This document shows, one piece after another, positions 22,574-34,502 of a stretch of 64,000 nt of DNA. Every line of letters starts with the position of its first letter. Position 1 is the first letter of the stretch. The stretch comes from Gonapodya prolifera JEL478. Its lineage: Eukaryota > Monoblepharomycota > Monoblepharidomycetes > Monoblepharidales > Gonapodyaceae. The notes below the pieces were generated by a model. The model saw nothing but the letters and a program-made list of their open reading frames with translations. It was not told where the DNA came from and made no database searches. The stretch is taken from positions 167,976-231,975 of the forward strand of contig KQ965783.1 in the NCBI GenBank assembly GCA_001574975.1, given 5' to 3'. The position numbers were made by a program, and so were the translations under genes.

Positions 22574-24288
22574 CTACCAGCCTCCACCACCAATCCCACT
22601 CATCGCCCTCCCAACCTCCCCAACTTCCCTCACAAGCCCCACAACCTCTTCCCGTTCCGCGTCGGTCAGGGTGCGCGTCCCGTCGGCGCCCCAAAGAGCC
22701 AGCAGGCGCGAGTGCAGGTGCGCCAAGCGAAGAGAGAGGAGATGTGTAAGGGGTGCTAGGGGTACGAGGGGCGTTGTCGGGGGGCGTGCGATTATTGGGG
22801 TTGGTGCAGAAACAGGCGCAGGAGCAGGAGGATGGATGGTAGAAACGGGCACCGCAAAAGGAGCGCGAACATGTCCGGAGACGACAAGCGCTGGAGAAGG
22901 GCTCAATCCTCGTGCGGGACTGGGAGAAACCCGAGACACAGGCGAAGGTGGGGCCGATGCTGCCGGCGTGACTGGTTGCGGCTGCGACTGCCTGGTCGGT
23001 GTGGATCCAAGCCGAGGAGGACTCCCACCCATCACGTGAGCCACGTCCCGGGACGTCGTTTGCGGTGGTGGGGACGGTCCGGGTGCGGGTGGTGACGAGG
23101 ATGACGGTGCAGGACCAGATGATGAAGATCTGGCGCCCGACGGCCCGGCAAGCGAGGGGTCGACGTAGGTCGCGAGACAGGAGGCGCAGTGTCGGTGGCG
23201 GAGGCGGTTGCGGACTAGGGGGATCTGTGGTATATGCCATGAGATATGGTGGCCTACCGGGATGTATGTGTACACTCGCGTCCAAGGTACAATTCTGTCC
23301 ATCTCACCCTCGCCTTCCTTTCATATGCTTCTGTTCACTCAAATGTCCAACTATTTCGTCCCTCCAATGATCGTCGGATCACAGTTCGGCACACCAAAAA
23401 CTCACCCCTTCACACTCTTCTCTGGGACACATCTCTGCCGTCAACGTCCAACCCTGAAGCATGAGCTGGGCGAGTCGCTTCGTGGGAGGTTCGTGGGACG
23501 TGCCGTTCAGCGTTCCATTCCCTGACCCGTTTGTTGTTCGTGTGGTGGAGGAGGTGATGGTAGTGTTCCTTCCCGTTTCGCGGCGGAACGCCTCAATTGA
23601 ATCTTCTATATCTGACGTCGGTGACACCAGGGGATCGTCGGCGTGGAACTTCGCTTCTGCTTCCTGCAACGCCAACGCAGCCTGCCGTTCGAGCTCGGAG
23701 GGCGAAGGCGATCGTCGTGCGCGAGGTGACGTTGACGGGGGTGGGTTTGCGGACGAAGATGCGACGGGAAGAGTGGAAGTGGCTCCAGAGGAGGAGGAGG
23801 AGGAAGTCGCAGGACCCCAAGCGGAGACAGAGAGCGGGACGGGAGCACAGACAGGGCAGAATGTGAGGGATGCGTCTTTTGAGCGCATGAGGGGACACTG
23901 CAACGGAGTGCATTTTGTAGTAGGACAGAGTAGTGCAGTGTGGTTGAGGCATGGTTGTCAATTCAGTTGCCACGAAACGTCAAACGAACTTCCAATAGTT
24001 CCACAGAATTTCTCCTCCGCACCACGTTACCCCCTGATCCCCCGCTCCCACACCACTCACACCACAGTCGGCACACGCAGCATCCGTCAGCACCCATCCA
24101 CGCAGCAAATACTGCCCGATCGCTCGCACCGCGTCCTCGCTTGACTTCGCGCGGGAGGCGGGCGAAGAGTCTCCGTTTTCGGACCCCGTAGATGGTGAGG
24201 ACGGGAGTGGAAGTGGCGGTGACATTCTCAGTGTTGGGATTGGAGAATTGTACGGGAATGTACGAACGGATGGTGGGACTGCGGACAT
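22574..24288 (-). CDS. Protein with two ZNRD2/SSSCA1-type (Auto_anti-p27) zinc ribbons
   Basis: Three exons, complement(22574..23224, 23406..23897, 24061..24288), give 456 residues. Two copies of the autoantigen-p27 zinc ribbon are visible. Copy 1 reads IGQYLLRGWVLTDAACADCG across an intron into CPLMRSKDASLTFCPVC. Copy 2 reads LAQLMLQGWTLTAEMCPREE into CEG, then across an intron into IPLVRNRLRHRHCASC. Each has the (L)L-x-GW helix followed by two Cys pairs, and each is split by an intron at the same place, between the second and third Cys. Long Ser/Pro-rich linkers follow each copy. Human ZNRD2 has one copy; its role is poorly known. Two copies point to an internal duplication. Function here unknown. 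Confidence 0.8.
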
Positions 24289-25780
24289 TCGAAATAACCA
24301 AAGTATTTCTTATTTATTTGGAGCAGTGTGAACAACAGTACACATTCTTATAAAGGGGCCCATAGAATCGCTCGGTGCATAAAATGAGAGTTCGGCGGGA
24401 TACACACACACGCCCGTCCGTCCTCGCAATTCGAAACTGCGTTGTGCAAGTGCTACATCGTCGTTTCCAGCACATATCCACATGAGTTTAAAGCGCTTGG
24501 GTGAGACGATCGTCAAAAAGAAAATAAAGCGATAGAAGGTACATTGCAATGTTGACGTGTGCTTGGATGTCAGCGACCGACAAAGGGAAAACTAGGAGGT
24601 TCGCACTGGTCGCCAGACAAAAACAATCATAATTTGAAATCCCCGGATCGTACCCTTTTCCAGAAGAGCAACGTACGCTTTGAACTTCCTGGGCACTTGT
24701 TTCAATCCTCGAACACCGATGTACCCAACGATGGCGGACTCATAGACGAGCACGAACGCGTATCAGCGCATTTCGCCTACTGTGCTACGGCTGATGGACG
24801 TGTGTATATGCCACGCAAGGGCCAAACCCACGCAACGTGACAGGCAAGAAGCAGATCACAAAAAGGAGATGGCCACGCACAACTTACGATGGGATACACC
24901 ATGCGGAAGTCCACTTGCCAGGAGCGGGGAGCTGATGCTGTGCTCCTGAGTGCGAAAGGAGGGATGATGTACGACATACCCCCATTTAAGTGACGAGGAG
25001 GGAGAAAGTGCGAGGAAAGGCTCTGAGCGGGGCGAGAGGGCCGTTGTAAGCTGGACTGGGAAGGAAAGGCCCCAGAGGAGAGGAAGTAGAAGAGGGAAAT
25101 CATACCGAACAGTATGTATAGGCCCTTTGACACAGTCGGGGCCAGCAGCACCACCGCACCCTCTTCAACCCCTGTCCAAACGCCTGGGAAGTGTTAACGT
25201 GACGTGTATTCGGGAGCGGAGGAAGGCATGGGTGCTCGGTTGAGGAGATGCGCGGCGGGTGGTGCTTGTGAGAGCTGCCGAGGTGTGTGAAAGAAGGGAC
25301 GGAAGGGCAACGATATAGCGACGTGTTGGGTGGCACTTGGCACCTGGCAGTGCATCGTCATGGAGGTGGAAGGATGATAAGGAAATGGCCCAGGACGGCA
25401 GGGTGGGCGGCAGAACGAAAAGAAAAGGTGCGCGACATTGCGGAGTTGTCAGGGTCGTGGAGTGGTGCAGATCAGCACCGTGGTCCACGGAACTCTTCTA
25501 CATACAGACACACACGGGCACTGAATTGTGCCGCCTGGATGAGGAATTGGGGACAGCAATATGCGATGTGGCGAGGATGGAGCCGGCAGGCGTCTTCTGA
25601 GTTTTCAAGCGAAACACCACACCGGGTTGAGAGCTGTAAGGGCGTTTGGCAGTCGGAATTTGTCATTCTTTTGTTTTCATTTTCTATTTATTTTTTCTCT
25701 ATTTTAAAGTGCTTTCAGACTGTTGTTTAAAGTTCAAAAGACGCTCAAGAGTCAAAACTGTAAAACCATAAAAGCTTTAC
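24289..25780. other. 1.5 kb without a secure gene; possible small minus-strand membrane protein
   Basis: A minus-strand segment at about 25090-25175 reads GAVVLLAPTVSKGLYILFG before a GTATGA donor. After an acceptor near 24955 the sequence SWQVDFRMVYPI precedes a GTAAGT donor at 24888. Another coding-like stretch lies near 24660-24740 (IVGYIGVRGLKQVPRKFKAY). A candidate start is ATG near 25438 (MSRTFSFRSAAHPAV). These may be exons of one small membrane protein, but no family was recognised and the exons could not be joined cleanly. Confidence 0.35.
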
Positions 25781-27719
25781 ATGTCCCTCCTCTGCACCCG
25801 TCGTGCAGGCCGCCTTGTGACGTCACTCGCGGCCAAAGCACGAACCACACCACGTTCTTCCATCGCACGAGAATTGACTGCGCGGATCGCCTCACCACAT
25901 CAGCGCGCGATTCATATGCAGAGCACAGCTGCGGGCGCGGTAGCGCAGGTGCAGGCACAGGGCGCGGATCGACTGGAATTTGTACCGCGACTGCGAGTCG
26001 GGGTCGTCAAGAGCCGGTGGGTTTTGGATTTGCAGCGGTGTTGTTGGGATGGGTGGACTTTCTACATCTGACACGAACGACGAACGTGAACCCGCTTGCA
26101 CTGCCAGCCCGAGCCGGTTCGTTATGCGCGTGCAAATCTACGACGAGGAGAAGGAAGAGGACTGTCATTGTCCCGGTGAGGGTCTCAACTCTTCAACGCG
26201 GTGTTTTGAAGGACATGTGCTGAAAAGCGTTGGCTCGCTCGCCCGGTGGGGGTGGAATAGTGACGGGAAGGATTGGCAACCTCGACTTCTCTGTCGGCGA
26301 TGTTCCGTGCCTGGTGTCGTCTCCGGGCTTGTCCTGGGCACATGACCGCGACCGCAACTCTGACCCGGACCCCGAAGCAGACGCAGACCTGCCGGATCCA
26401 GGCACGCCCTCCGACGAACCTGTACCCACCCCACACCCTCCCAAACCGAAACCCCGCCGCTCACCAACCGCCCGCCCGCGTAAAACCAACTACACCGTCG
26501 AGGCAATCTCGCTCTCCCCGCTCTCCACGCCACACGCGGGCATGCGCTGGGTCGGGGTGAACCAGACACGGGTCAATCGGTTCGTGGAGCATTTCCTCCG
26601 AAACCCTTTCCCCGGCCTCGGCAGCGAGGGCGGCGGTGGTGGTGCTGGTACTGGGCTGGCAGCCACGCTAGGCCTCGCGGGAGCAGGAGACGTTCAGAGG
26701 GAGGTCAGCGTGGGGGACAGTAAGGTGGACTTTTGTGTTGGTGGGAGGGTGTGGATTGAGATCAAGGTGAGTGGGGGCAAGTGTGGGTGGTAAGGGTAGT
26801 GTGGTCGATGTGAGGGATGTGGAACGAGCGTCGAGCGGGAGGTGGAACCTGGAACGGCAGTCAGCACACGAGCGAGTTCTGGATGTGGTACGTCCGTCTC
26901 ACCTTACGCTGACCCGCCTGCCTTGTTCGAAAGACGCCGCTGATCCACATCCCAGACGCACAATCCCACCCGGCCGCCAAACCGGAACAGGCCGCGCTGC
27001 AGACGTTCCAGCGACTCGTCAAGGTTCTTGTTTCTTTTCTTCTTGTCTCCTTCTCTCCGTTTGAAGAAACCTCATTCCTCGACGAATTCAATGTCAATGG
27101 TTCTACTTGATGAAGCACTTCAAGGAACTGACCAAGATCATGAAGACCGTCAAAAAGGAGCAGCAACGGGTACTGAAATTGACGGCGACGACGACGACGG
27201 TCGGGAAGGGGAGTCCGAAACGGAAACGGAAACGGACGGCGAATGAAGTTTCAGACGAGTATGTTGTGCTCCGTACGAACCCAGGCATACGACAACCTCA
27301 CGCCTTGTCCTACGACAGAAGTCCCGCTCTAGATGAGTAAGTCGTTTTCTGTCACCCACTCTCTCCAACCTCGCACCCTGACCTAACTCCCACGAAAGAC
27401 CCACCGACCCGGCACCACCACCACCACCACCACCAATACGCTGCATCTTCCTCCTGGTGTTCATGTACGACGCGCCGCCGTTCCGCCGACCCTCTGCTAC
27501 TGCTGGTAACAAGGTGAGTCTTCTTCCTTTTGCCTTCTCCCTTTCAGTTGGCCTCAAATCACCCTCCCGTCCCCACCTACCCCTCCCTTTTCCCAGGAAA
27601 TAACAGCCGCGGCGCGAGCAGCGCAGAAGGCGGGCGTGGAGATGTGGCAGTGCAACATGCGGTTCGACATGGGCGGTGTGCAAGTGTCGAGCGTACAGAG
27701 ACTAGAAGACGACTACTGA
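25781..27719 (+). CDS. SfsA-family nuclease homologue with probable mitochondrial targeting leader
   Basis: Seven exons, join(25781..26016, 26114..26175, 26261..26766, 26934..27023, 27116..27336, 27399..27513, 27597..27719), keep frame to 450 residues. The first ~60 residues are Arg/Ser/Ala-rich with almost no acidic residues, like a mitochondrial presequence. SfsA hallmarks follow: RFVMRVQIYDEE, CHCPVTGRIGNLDFSVGD, RKTNYTVEAISLSP, WVGVNQTRVNRFVEHFL, then EVSVGDSKVDFCVGGRVWIE with IKTPLI. The C-terminus has FLLVFMYDAPPFRR and a helix-strand AAQKAGVEMWQCNMRFD. Bacterial SfsA (about 230 residues) has been described as a DNA/RNA nuclease. This copy is twice as long because of the leader, a Pro-rich insert (about 26345-26480), a Lys/Arg-rich insert (27175-27240) and a poly-Pro run (27412-27435). 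Function in fungi is not known to me. Confidence 0.8.
27412..27435 (+). repeat. (CCA)n microsatellite encoding poly-proline
   Basis: About eight CCA units within exon 6 of the SfsA-like gene, read in frame as a run of prolines. Likely length-variable. Confidence 0.75.
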
Positions 27720-27921
27720 AATCAAATCTATAATTCCCGATGGCTTTTTGGACTCGTTTCGCACTTTCGGATGTGGGAGAGATGAAGGGTCCCCTTGCAG
27801 GCAATTCAGGCGCTGCCTCGGCCGGCCCTGATTTTTGGGACACCCCACTGCCGGCGAAACATCGCCCACTTTCCGCCTGCAATTGCATCTGCGCGACCGC
27901 TGCGTCGTCGCAATCTCCGCC

Positions 27922-29155
27922 ATGACCGCGACTTCCGCCGCCAGCAGACTCGACGATTCCCTGCTCGAAGCAGTCGAGGCCCGGTCCCTTTGGGGCGTCC
28001 GGTCCGCGTTGGAGGGGGGTGCAGACCCCAACGCGCGCAAGAGCGTCACGCTGACGGTGGGTACGAGACAGAAATGGCAGCGATTGCAGCGCGAGGGTGG
28101 TTGTGACGGGAGTTGTTTTGGGCAGATGACACTCAACAACGGCGAAACTCGGCACGATACAAGACAGGCGGAGTCGGTGCTGGCACTGGCGATTGAGCAG
28201 GGATTGGTCGAAATTGTGCAGGCGATTCTGGAAAAAGGTGCGCTCACAGGTGGTGGGGGTCGCTTCCTGGTAAACATCAACTAAACATTCGCGGAACGCA
28301 TACGATTCCCAACATGACGATACCGCGCACCATGGTACCCACGGTACGATTCCAGGAGGAAACCCCCATCTGCCCATCTCGTGGCCCATCGCAAACTGGA
28401 TCGTCTGGGACGTGAAATGGAGAGCCGAGACCTGGGACCAAGACAGATGGCGCGACCACGACCACCACCGCGTGCAGTTCCCCGACGCGCTCAGCTTCGC
28501 TCTCGCAGCGGGACCCACCGACATGAACCCGTCCGGCGCCCGCGTCAAGATGGTTAACCCAAAGCGACACGAGCATACGAGCCGCTTCGTCATTCTAGAG
28601 CCAAGGAGGGAAGTCGTGGCCACCGTGCTCCGTGGAGGTGCCATCGTGAGCCCGTCGGCGCTCACCTTGGCGCTTAATTTGGCGCAGGGCGTCGGATGCT
28701 GGGACGACGACGTGCGCCCTGAGCCCGAGTTTCTGCACATGCTTCAAGACCACATGGGCCGAACGTCTGTGTCCGTGTCTGCGTCAGAGCCCCGCTCACC
28801 CACTAGCCCCACATCGCCAACACTGTCGCGTGGCTCGGCGCCCGCCGCCGAAGACCCCTCCGTGATCTCCTTCATCGCGCATACCCTCAGTGAGCGGCTC
28901 CGAATATCCGAGGTGGACGCCGAAGTGGAGGAAGAGAGTCTCACGTTTGCAAAGATTAAGGGGCAGGAGGTCGCGCGGGTGCTGCACACCGGTACGAGCA
29001 CGAGCACCGGGGGCGGCAGTCCGCAGCGCGGTCATGACAGCGAAGCAAAGATCGAGAGCTTGAAGCGTGATTTGGAAGAAGAGCGGGCGCACATGAAGGC
29101 GCTCGAGGAGGAGCTGAGGGCGCTTAGGATGGCGATGGGGAAGAGTGCCACCTAA
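27922..29155 (+). CDS. Ankyrin-like repeat protein with C-terminal coiled coil
   Basis: Three exons, join(27922..28056, 28126..28237, 28356..29155), give 348 residues from ATG 27922 (MTATSAASRLDDSLLEAVEA). The N-terminal third has ankyrin-like units: WGVRSALEGGADPNARK, then SVLALAIEQGLVEIVQAILE followed by KGGNPHLPISWPI. A middle region (FPDALSFALAAG ... FLHMLQDHM) looks like further degenerate repeats. A Ser/Pro-rich linker then leads to a charged heptad stretch, KIESLKRDLEEERAHMKALE, that ends the protein as a coiled coil. It lies head to tail between the SfsA-like and LCL3-like genes with about 200-300 bases on either side. Probably a protein-protein interaction scaffold; partners unknown. 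Confidence 0.75.
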
Positions 29156-29448
29156 TCACGTCTGAGGCGTTGAAATCGTTGGTCGTTACCCTTTCTATAC
29201 GTTCTATACAGTAGGCATATCTTAGCAGCTGAAATTTTGTCATTGGGCGTGTTCTTCACAGTACTTGTGTTATCCTCGCAACGACACCTGGCGATGGGGA
29301 AGAGAGCCAACGAATCACCTTTCAGGCTTTACATAACACCATTATATCTTAACATCCGAAATCTTGTTATTGGGCGTATCTTTACAGCGTTATGTGAGTA
29401 CCTTCGCAAGTGCACCGCCACAACATTGTTCCATTCCTACTCCCTCTC

Positions 29449-30595
29449 ATGCCCGATCGCGAATTGAATTCACAGTCAAGGCACTCAAGGGAGCGCCGGG
29501 TCGTTTCTTTTTCGCCTGGCGAGCAGGAAGAGGATCTGCTTTACTTTGCCGGTCTCATGGCCGTTCTTGCGATTGGAGCGGCGGGATTCGTCGCGTTTCA
29601 CGGAGTCAGGCGGTTCCAGAACGCGGAGAGTATCACGACAGATGCGATCAAACGCGGGCGCGTCGTGCGAGGGTACGTCACAAAGGTATGTAGAGGGAAT
29701 CATTCCATGGGTTCTTTCGGCACTGCGATCTCCATGAATTCGAGCACTCATTACGCTATTTTATTCTAGGTGGCGGACGGAGATACACTTCGCATCTACT
29801 CCACCAACTTTTTCCGACGAAAGCCGCCCGCAAATGCACGACGTGAGGCCATACTTGTCGAATCGACCCTAGGATTTCATGCAACTCACGACGCGGACCC
29901 CACAGCGCTCCCCATCACAGAAACAATTGCCGTGCGCCTCGCATCCGTCGACGCCCCGGAGCTGCCCCACTTTGGCAACCCGGGGCAGCCTCTTGCGGCC
30001 GACGCGCGGAACCACCTTGCGAACCTCGTGCTGAACAAGCGTGTCGTCGTCAATCCCGTGGTCAGCAAGGACAGGTACGGGCGTGTGGTTGGTGTCGTGT
30101 GGAGGGGCCCGTGGTTTTGGAGAAGTGATGTTGGATTGGAGATGGTCAAGTGAGCACACGCACCTCCCAACACCGCTGTGCGCAACCCCCAGCTTTGACC
30201 GTTGTTTGAAGAGCCGGACTAGCTGCTGTGCACCACGTCAAGTCTTCTCCGACAGCAACGGATCGTGACTCTGCACTCCGTGTTGCAGAGGAGTCTGCAA
30301 AGTAAGTTGACGCGTCTTTGCGTGAGTGTAGCGGTACTCATTAAAAGGTTCTTGCAGGTCTGCGAAACGAGGCGTGTGGATGCTGGGTGACAAGTACATT
30401 GCTCCCTCTGAATTCAGAAAACGTGAGTACAAGTAAAGGAAATGCGATTCACGAGATCGGTGACTTAATGTCCCTCATTCTGCAGAACACCCATCATCCG
30501 CCCTTGGAGCTCTGACCGACGATGATACCTCGGATGTGACGACCGGGAAACGATCTTTCTTTGGGTGGTTAGAGGGACTTTTCTCACGAAAATAG
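29449..30595 (+). CDS. LCL3: LCL3-like membrane-anchored staphylococcal-nuclease-fold endonuclease
   Basis: Five exons, join(29449..29685, 29770..30149, 30212..30301, 30358..30422, 30486..30595), give 293 residues. One N-terminal transmembrane helix (LLYFAGLMAVLAIGAAGFVAF, about residues 29-50) anchors the protein. The thermonuclease domain follows: GYVTKVADGDTLRIYS, AVRLASVDAPELPHFG, AADARNHLANLVLNKRVVV, DRYGRVVGVVW. The catalytic Arg-Glu-Arg of the SNase fold maps to R of VRLAS, E of APEL and R of RYGR, all present. LCL3 of yeast is a mitochondrial membrane protein of this fold. The last exon (KRSFFGWLEGLFSRK) ends in a basic amphipathic tail. Start at ATG 29449. Confidence 0.9.
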
Positions 30596-30705
30596 CGTTT
30601 CTTAACGAGTACTAGCCTCGGGGGGTATACACGGATGCATTTACACGTTATGCCAATATACAATGCCGTTTGTTTGTTTCATGTTTACTCGTCTTTGTGC
30701 GTGCT

Positions 30706-32583
30706 CTACAACGTGTCCGTGTCCTCCACCGTGGAAGTATAACCTGTCCCCTCCCGATCACCAACGACCCACTTGACCGCCGCTCTCCTCCACCCAGTCA
30801 ATCTTCCTCGACTCCCACCGACTCTCCAAGCAGCTGCTAGAGCGCCAACACCGATTGAAAGCGACACAGCTTCGAAAGTCGCCTCCACCATTCGTAACGA
30901 GGACTTGGGCACGCGAGAGAAGATCACGGGAGAGAATTGAGAGGATGTGAAAATGAACCAAGTGGCAGCGAATGCACGCGGCAGAGAGAATAAGAGGAGT
31001 TCGTGCCGCCGACGAGGGTGTTCGATTGGGAAGGCGAGAGATGCGAGGGCCGAGCTGTGTAGAACCACATGCGAATGTTACGTGAGTTCAACAATACGCG
31101 TTTGTCTTACCAGCACAGTATAACTTACCCCAAAAGTGGACCCCAAACTTCCGCGTCCGCTTTTCCCGGTGGTAGAATGTGGCTCCGAAGACTACAAACG
31201 GGCGCCCAAACCAGCGCAACAATTGCGGCAAGAAAGACACCGGACCTTGCCGACGCGATTATGGCGGATAGTGCGATTGTCCAGAGTGAGGTTGGTGCAG
31301 ACTTGGATCGAAACACGACGCGAACAACGGAGGATAGGAGGTTGAGGGGAAGGTACAGCTGCAAAAGAGAACAAAGAATTCAAGTCAGCTTAAAGAACGG
31401 CAACCCATGTGACCCCAGCTCGCCTTGAACGCTGTTCGTCCTGCGGCAAACGCTCTCCTCGCTGCATTCTCCCCACAACCCCATGAACCGCCGTGAACGA
31501 GGACACAGGGTAACATGTCGACCTTGGCAGGATCTGCCCACTCTTCAGGAAACCCGAGCTCCCTTGCGAGGGGAATGAGGAAGAGCTGTTCTGGGTCGGA
31601 ATGGCCGTACCGCATTGTTCCAGCTTGCAAATTACGGAGCGCTTGAATGAAAAGTGGGCTTATGTGCGATAGATGAGTGATGAAAGAGGAGAGACCGCTG
31701 CGAAAAAGGTCAGGGATTGAAATGTCATCGAGGAAGAGTTGCCAGGGGTTGCGGAAGAAACGTACTGGGGTATGGCATCGGGAATATAAAACCAAGAGAA
31801 GACAATGGAGACGGAACAAAAGGTAAAACTAGCAGTGCTACGAATAGGACGAGATATGTGAAGAGCTTCACCCAGTGAAACGCAACGCTAAACTCACTCT
31901 AAATTTGTCACAACCCACTCCGGTAGCCCCATACTGCGGACAGACGATTCCAGTCGCTTTCCAATCCCCAACCACCCGACAGCAACATCCACCGCGGTAA
32001 CCAGAGCAGTGAGTCCGAATTCAGCTCGTGCTCGAGCTGGGATCAAGGGAGCTGCTACGAGCGCCGTGATCGAGAACGAGGCGAATGCAATTTTCTGACA
32101 CAGCGAGGCGTATTGGGGATTCATGATGATGGCGTCAGGCTTGCTGGGTTGAGAGCTGCCATCGGAAATGGGTGTGCCGAAAGCACCGTCTGAACTCGTA
32201 CGCCGAGGGCTGCTCTCCCGCATCACGATTTTTTTCGTGTATCCTTGCCGTCTCGCGAGTGCCCACAATATCGCCTCCAGGATTCTGGATCCGCCCATGA
32301 CGATAGCGATGGCGAAGCCAGGTTTATTCCCCCTGAGAGCCCCCTTCAACAAGAGTCCGAATCCTTTGACAATGGCGGCCACGAGCCTCGCGATTGCGGC
32401 CATTTGCTTTCGCGAGCCAGGCAAACGTGCGAGTTCGGCGGCTGTAGCGCGCAGTTCCCGCAGGATGAGCCGAAGAACGGACGGGACGAGTGACAGTCCC
32501 ACACCAGCCGCGTATCCCGTTGCCGCCGCCGCGGCAGACGCGACCAGAGTCCTCGCTGGGCCTCTGCTTCCAATCCCCGCCAT
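30706..32583 (-). CDS. TMEM135-like multi-pass membrane protein
   Basis: First exon begins at ATG 32583 (MAGIGSRGPARTLVAS) and runs to about 31895. Further exons follow, one containing SWFYIPDAIP joined in frame to HGLSSFITHLSHISP and ALRNLQAGTMRYGH, then the Cys/His element VDMLPCVLVHGGSWGC. Later exons give LSAIIASARSGVFLAAIVALVW and the 3' exon, with RRRHELLLFSLPRAFAATWF, stops at 30706. The pattern (W-F/Y-Y-P-E/D near LP, LR-x-L-x-x-G-x-x-x-YG, PC-x-x-x-H, ARS, and (R)RRxELxxxxLPRA) matches TMEM135-type proteins, which in animals sit in peroxisomes, mitochondria and lipid droplets. Many hydrophobic segments support several membrane passes. Exact role here unknown. Confidence 0.7.
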
Positions 32584-32809
32584 GACGAGCTGACGTGTTC
32601 CTTTGGTGCAGGATGACGAGGTGGGTCGGAGTAATTTCCCGTCCCATGTGGTCCTACAAAGTCAAAGTATGAAATATTGCATACGTAGCTATCTTTGCAA
32701 GAAGAATTAAATAAGCACGCACGACCGCTCTAGAGTAATTGCTATGTTACGTTTCCTTGTCAATATCCGCTAAGTCCAACACAAATGCAGCGCTTGTCTC
32801 GTCCTGCCA

Positions 32810-34502
32810 TCACACATACCCACCCGACGCATCACCATCGCACTGCGCGACCGTAACAAAGTGATATCCCTTGGACTGAATAAACGTGATCGCGTCGTCC
32901 AGGTATCCTCTCGAGGACGTATCATGACTTAGTTGAATCCCCGAGTTGCTAAACAAGATGGGAAGAATGTCACCGCGACGCTCCCAGCGACGTGAAAGCG
33001 AGACTGGCTACGAACCTTCCAGAGTCCCAGCTATTCAGAGTTCCTTGGATGTTGCCCAACGCACCCCCGGGGTTGGAAGCGTCAGTGGTGTCGAGATTCC
33101 ATTGAACAGCCTGACACAAATACGAGCGCGCGTGAGACATGACTGATAAAGTTTTCGAATCAGCCGTCCTAGAGCAAACTTACCCGAAGTCCTTTGGAGG
33201 CAATGTAATTCAATGAGTCCTGGTTAAAACTGCCGTAGGGAAACCTGAAGTACGTCGGGGCTTTCCCAATGATCCCGCGAATTGTAGCCATAAGCTGGTC
33301 AATCTCCCGACTGTAGGGGCAATTTCCGCTGTTGGTAAGGTCGCAGTGCGACCACCCGTGCATACCGATCTGGAACCCGCGGTTGACAGAGTCGCGGATA
33401 AGGTCAGGGTAGTTGCCAATGTAGTCGTAGTTTTGGCCGTTGAGGAAGAATGTCGCCACGACACCGCGGTTGATGAGGATGTCTTTGATCGCTTGGGTGT
33501 TGCTTCAAGGGACGTGTGAGGTGGATGTCTAATACAGATTGACAAGGAAAGAAGCAATACTCACTAGTTTGGTCCGTCATCAAACGTCAATGCTGAAAAC
33601 CAAGTCAAAGATGATTTAGCACGGGAAAGCCTCAGCGCGTCTCGACTGCATGCCCTCACCGTATTGGCCCGCTTGCCTGCAGTTGTAAATAATGACTCCG
33701 GGGGCACTTCCACCACCGTATTGTGGAGGCGCTGGTGGAGGAGTCAGAACAGATCCTGGCGGGGGTGGCGGAAGTGAAAGTGGAGTAGGAGATGCCGGCG
33801 TAGCTGGAGGGGACGGCGATGGAGAACCGTTGCACCTGCCAAACGCAGACTGTCGGATTGTGTCAGACTGGTGTGGTAATGAGCGCCAAACCGTTTTTCA
33901 ATAGTACCTGACAACCACTTCCACAACTTTGTAATGTTAATTTTTGCATCGTTGTGGTTTCAATATTAGCATTTGTCACTACTCGGTGCAAGTGTCTCTT
34001 ATCTGACGCAACTCACTGATCCGCAGTGTTACCACACCACGCATACGGCGAGCAGCAATCGCCATTGGCACAGACTGTACTGCCAAACGACGAACCGCAT
34101 CGACCGTCGGAAGAAATGGGACCGCTAGGCGGCGAGCTTGACGGCGGTGTTCTCGGAGGAGGAGTGCTTGGAGGAGGAGCGTTTGGAGAAGACGAGCTTG
34201 GAGATGATGGTGGGGATGCGCCGGCGCAAGTTCCAAATCCAGGTTGGCAACCTGTTCCACAACTGCGGGAGACGTGAACAAGATTCTCATCACCTAGCGG
34301 TTTTTTCAACATACTACGCATCCGTCGACCCGCAGTATCCGTATTGCGAGCAGCACAGCGTGTCGCACTGGCCGCCGAAGCCGTCGCCGCAACGTGATTG
34401 ACGCTTGGAAACCGCCGCCGCCGGCATCCCCCGGACGTTTCCAACCAAAAGCAACACGCAAAGCGCGCCGAAAACGAACGTAGCAGTCCGTGTTCTCTGC
34501 AT
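32810..34502 (-). CDS. Secreted chitin deacetylase (CE4) with two N-terminal CBM18 domains
   Basis: Eight exons, complement(32810..32948, 33016..33110, 33184..33502, 33565..33592, 33660..33849, 33908..33926, 34017..34262, 34318..34502), give 406 residues. A signal peptide (MQRTRTATFVFGALCVLLLV) is followed by CBM18 modules with LCCSQYGYCGSTDACGTGC and DCCSPYAWCGNTADHCGSGC, separated by a Ser/Pro linker. A Pro-rich linker then leads to the NodB/CE4 domain. All CE4 motifs are present: TFDDGP; the metal His pair in MHGWSHCDL; RFPYGSFN; WNLDTTD; and IQLSHD. It should remove acetyl groups from wall chitin outside the cell. A 19-nt microexon (33908..33926) encodes the tail of the second CBM18. Tandem with a close paralogue upstream at 35056-37207, same strand. 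Confidence 0.95.

Noticed and set aside
22515-23039. Pro/Arg-rich plus-strand frame of 174 codons
   Set aside because: Mirror of the Ser/Pro-rich linker of the zinc-ribbon gene on the other strand; low-complexity shadow.
27577-28740. 387-codon minus-strand open frame, the longest uninterrupted one in the window after the LINE frame
   Set aside because: It lies antisense to two well-supported plus-strand genes (SfsA-like and ankyrin/coiled-coil) in GC-rich DNA and has no recognisable domain; it is a composition-driven shadow.
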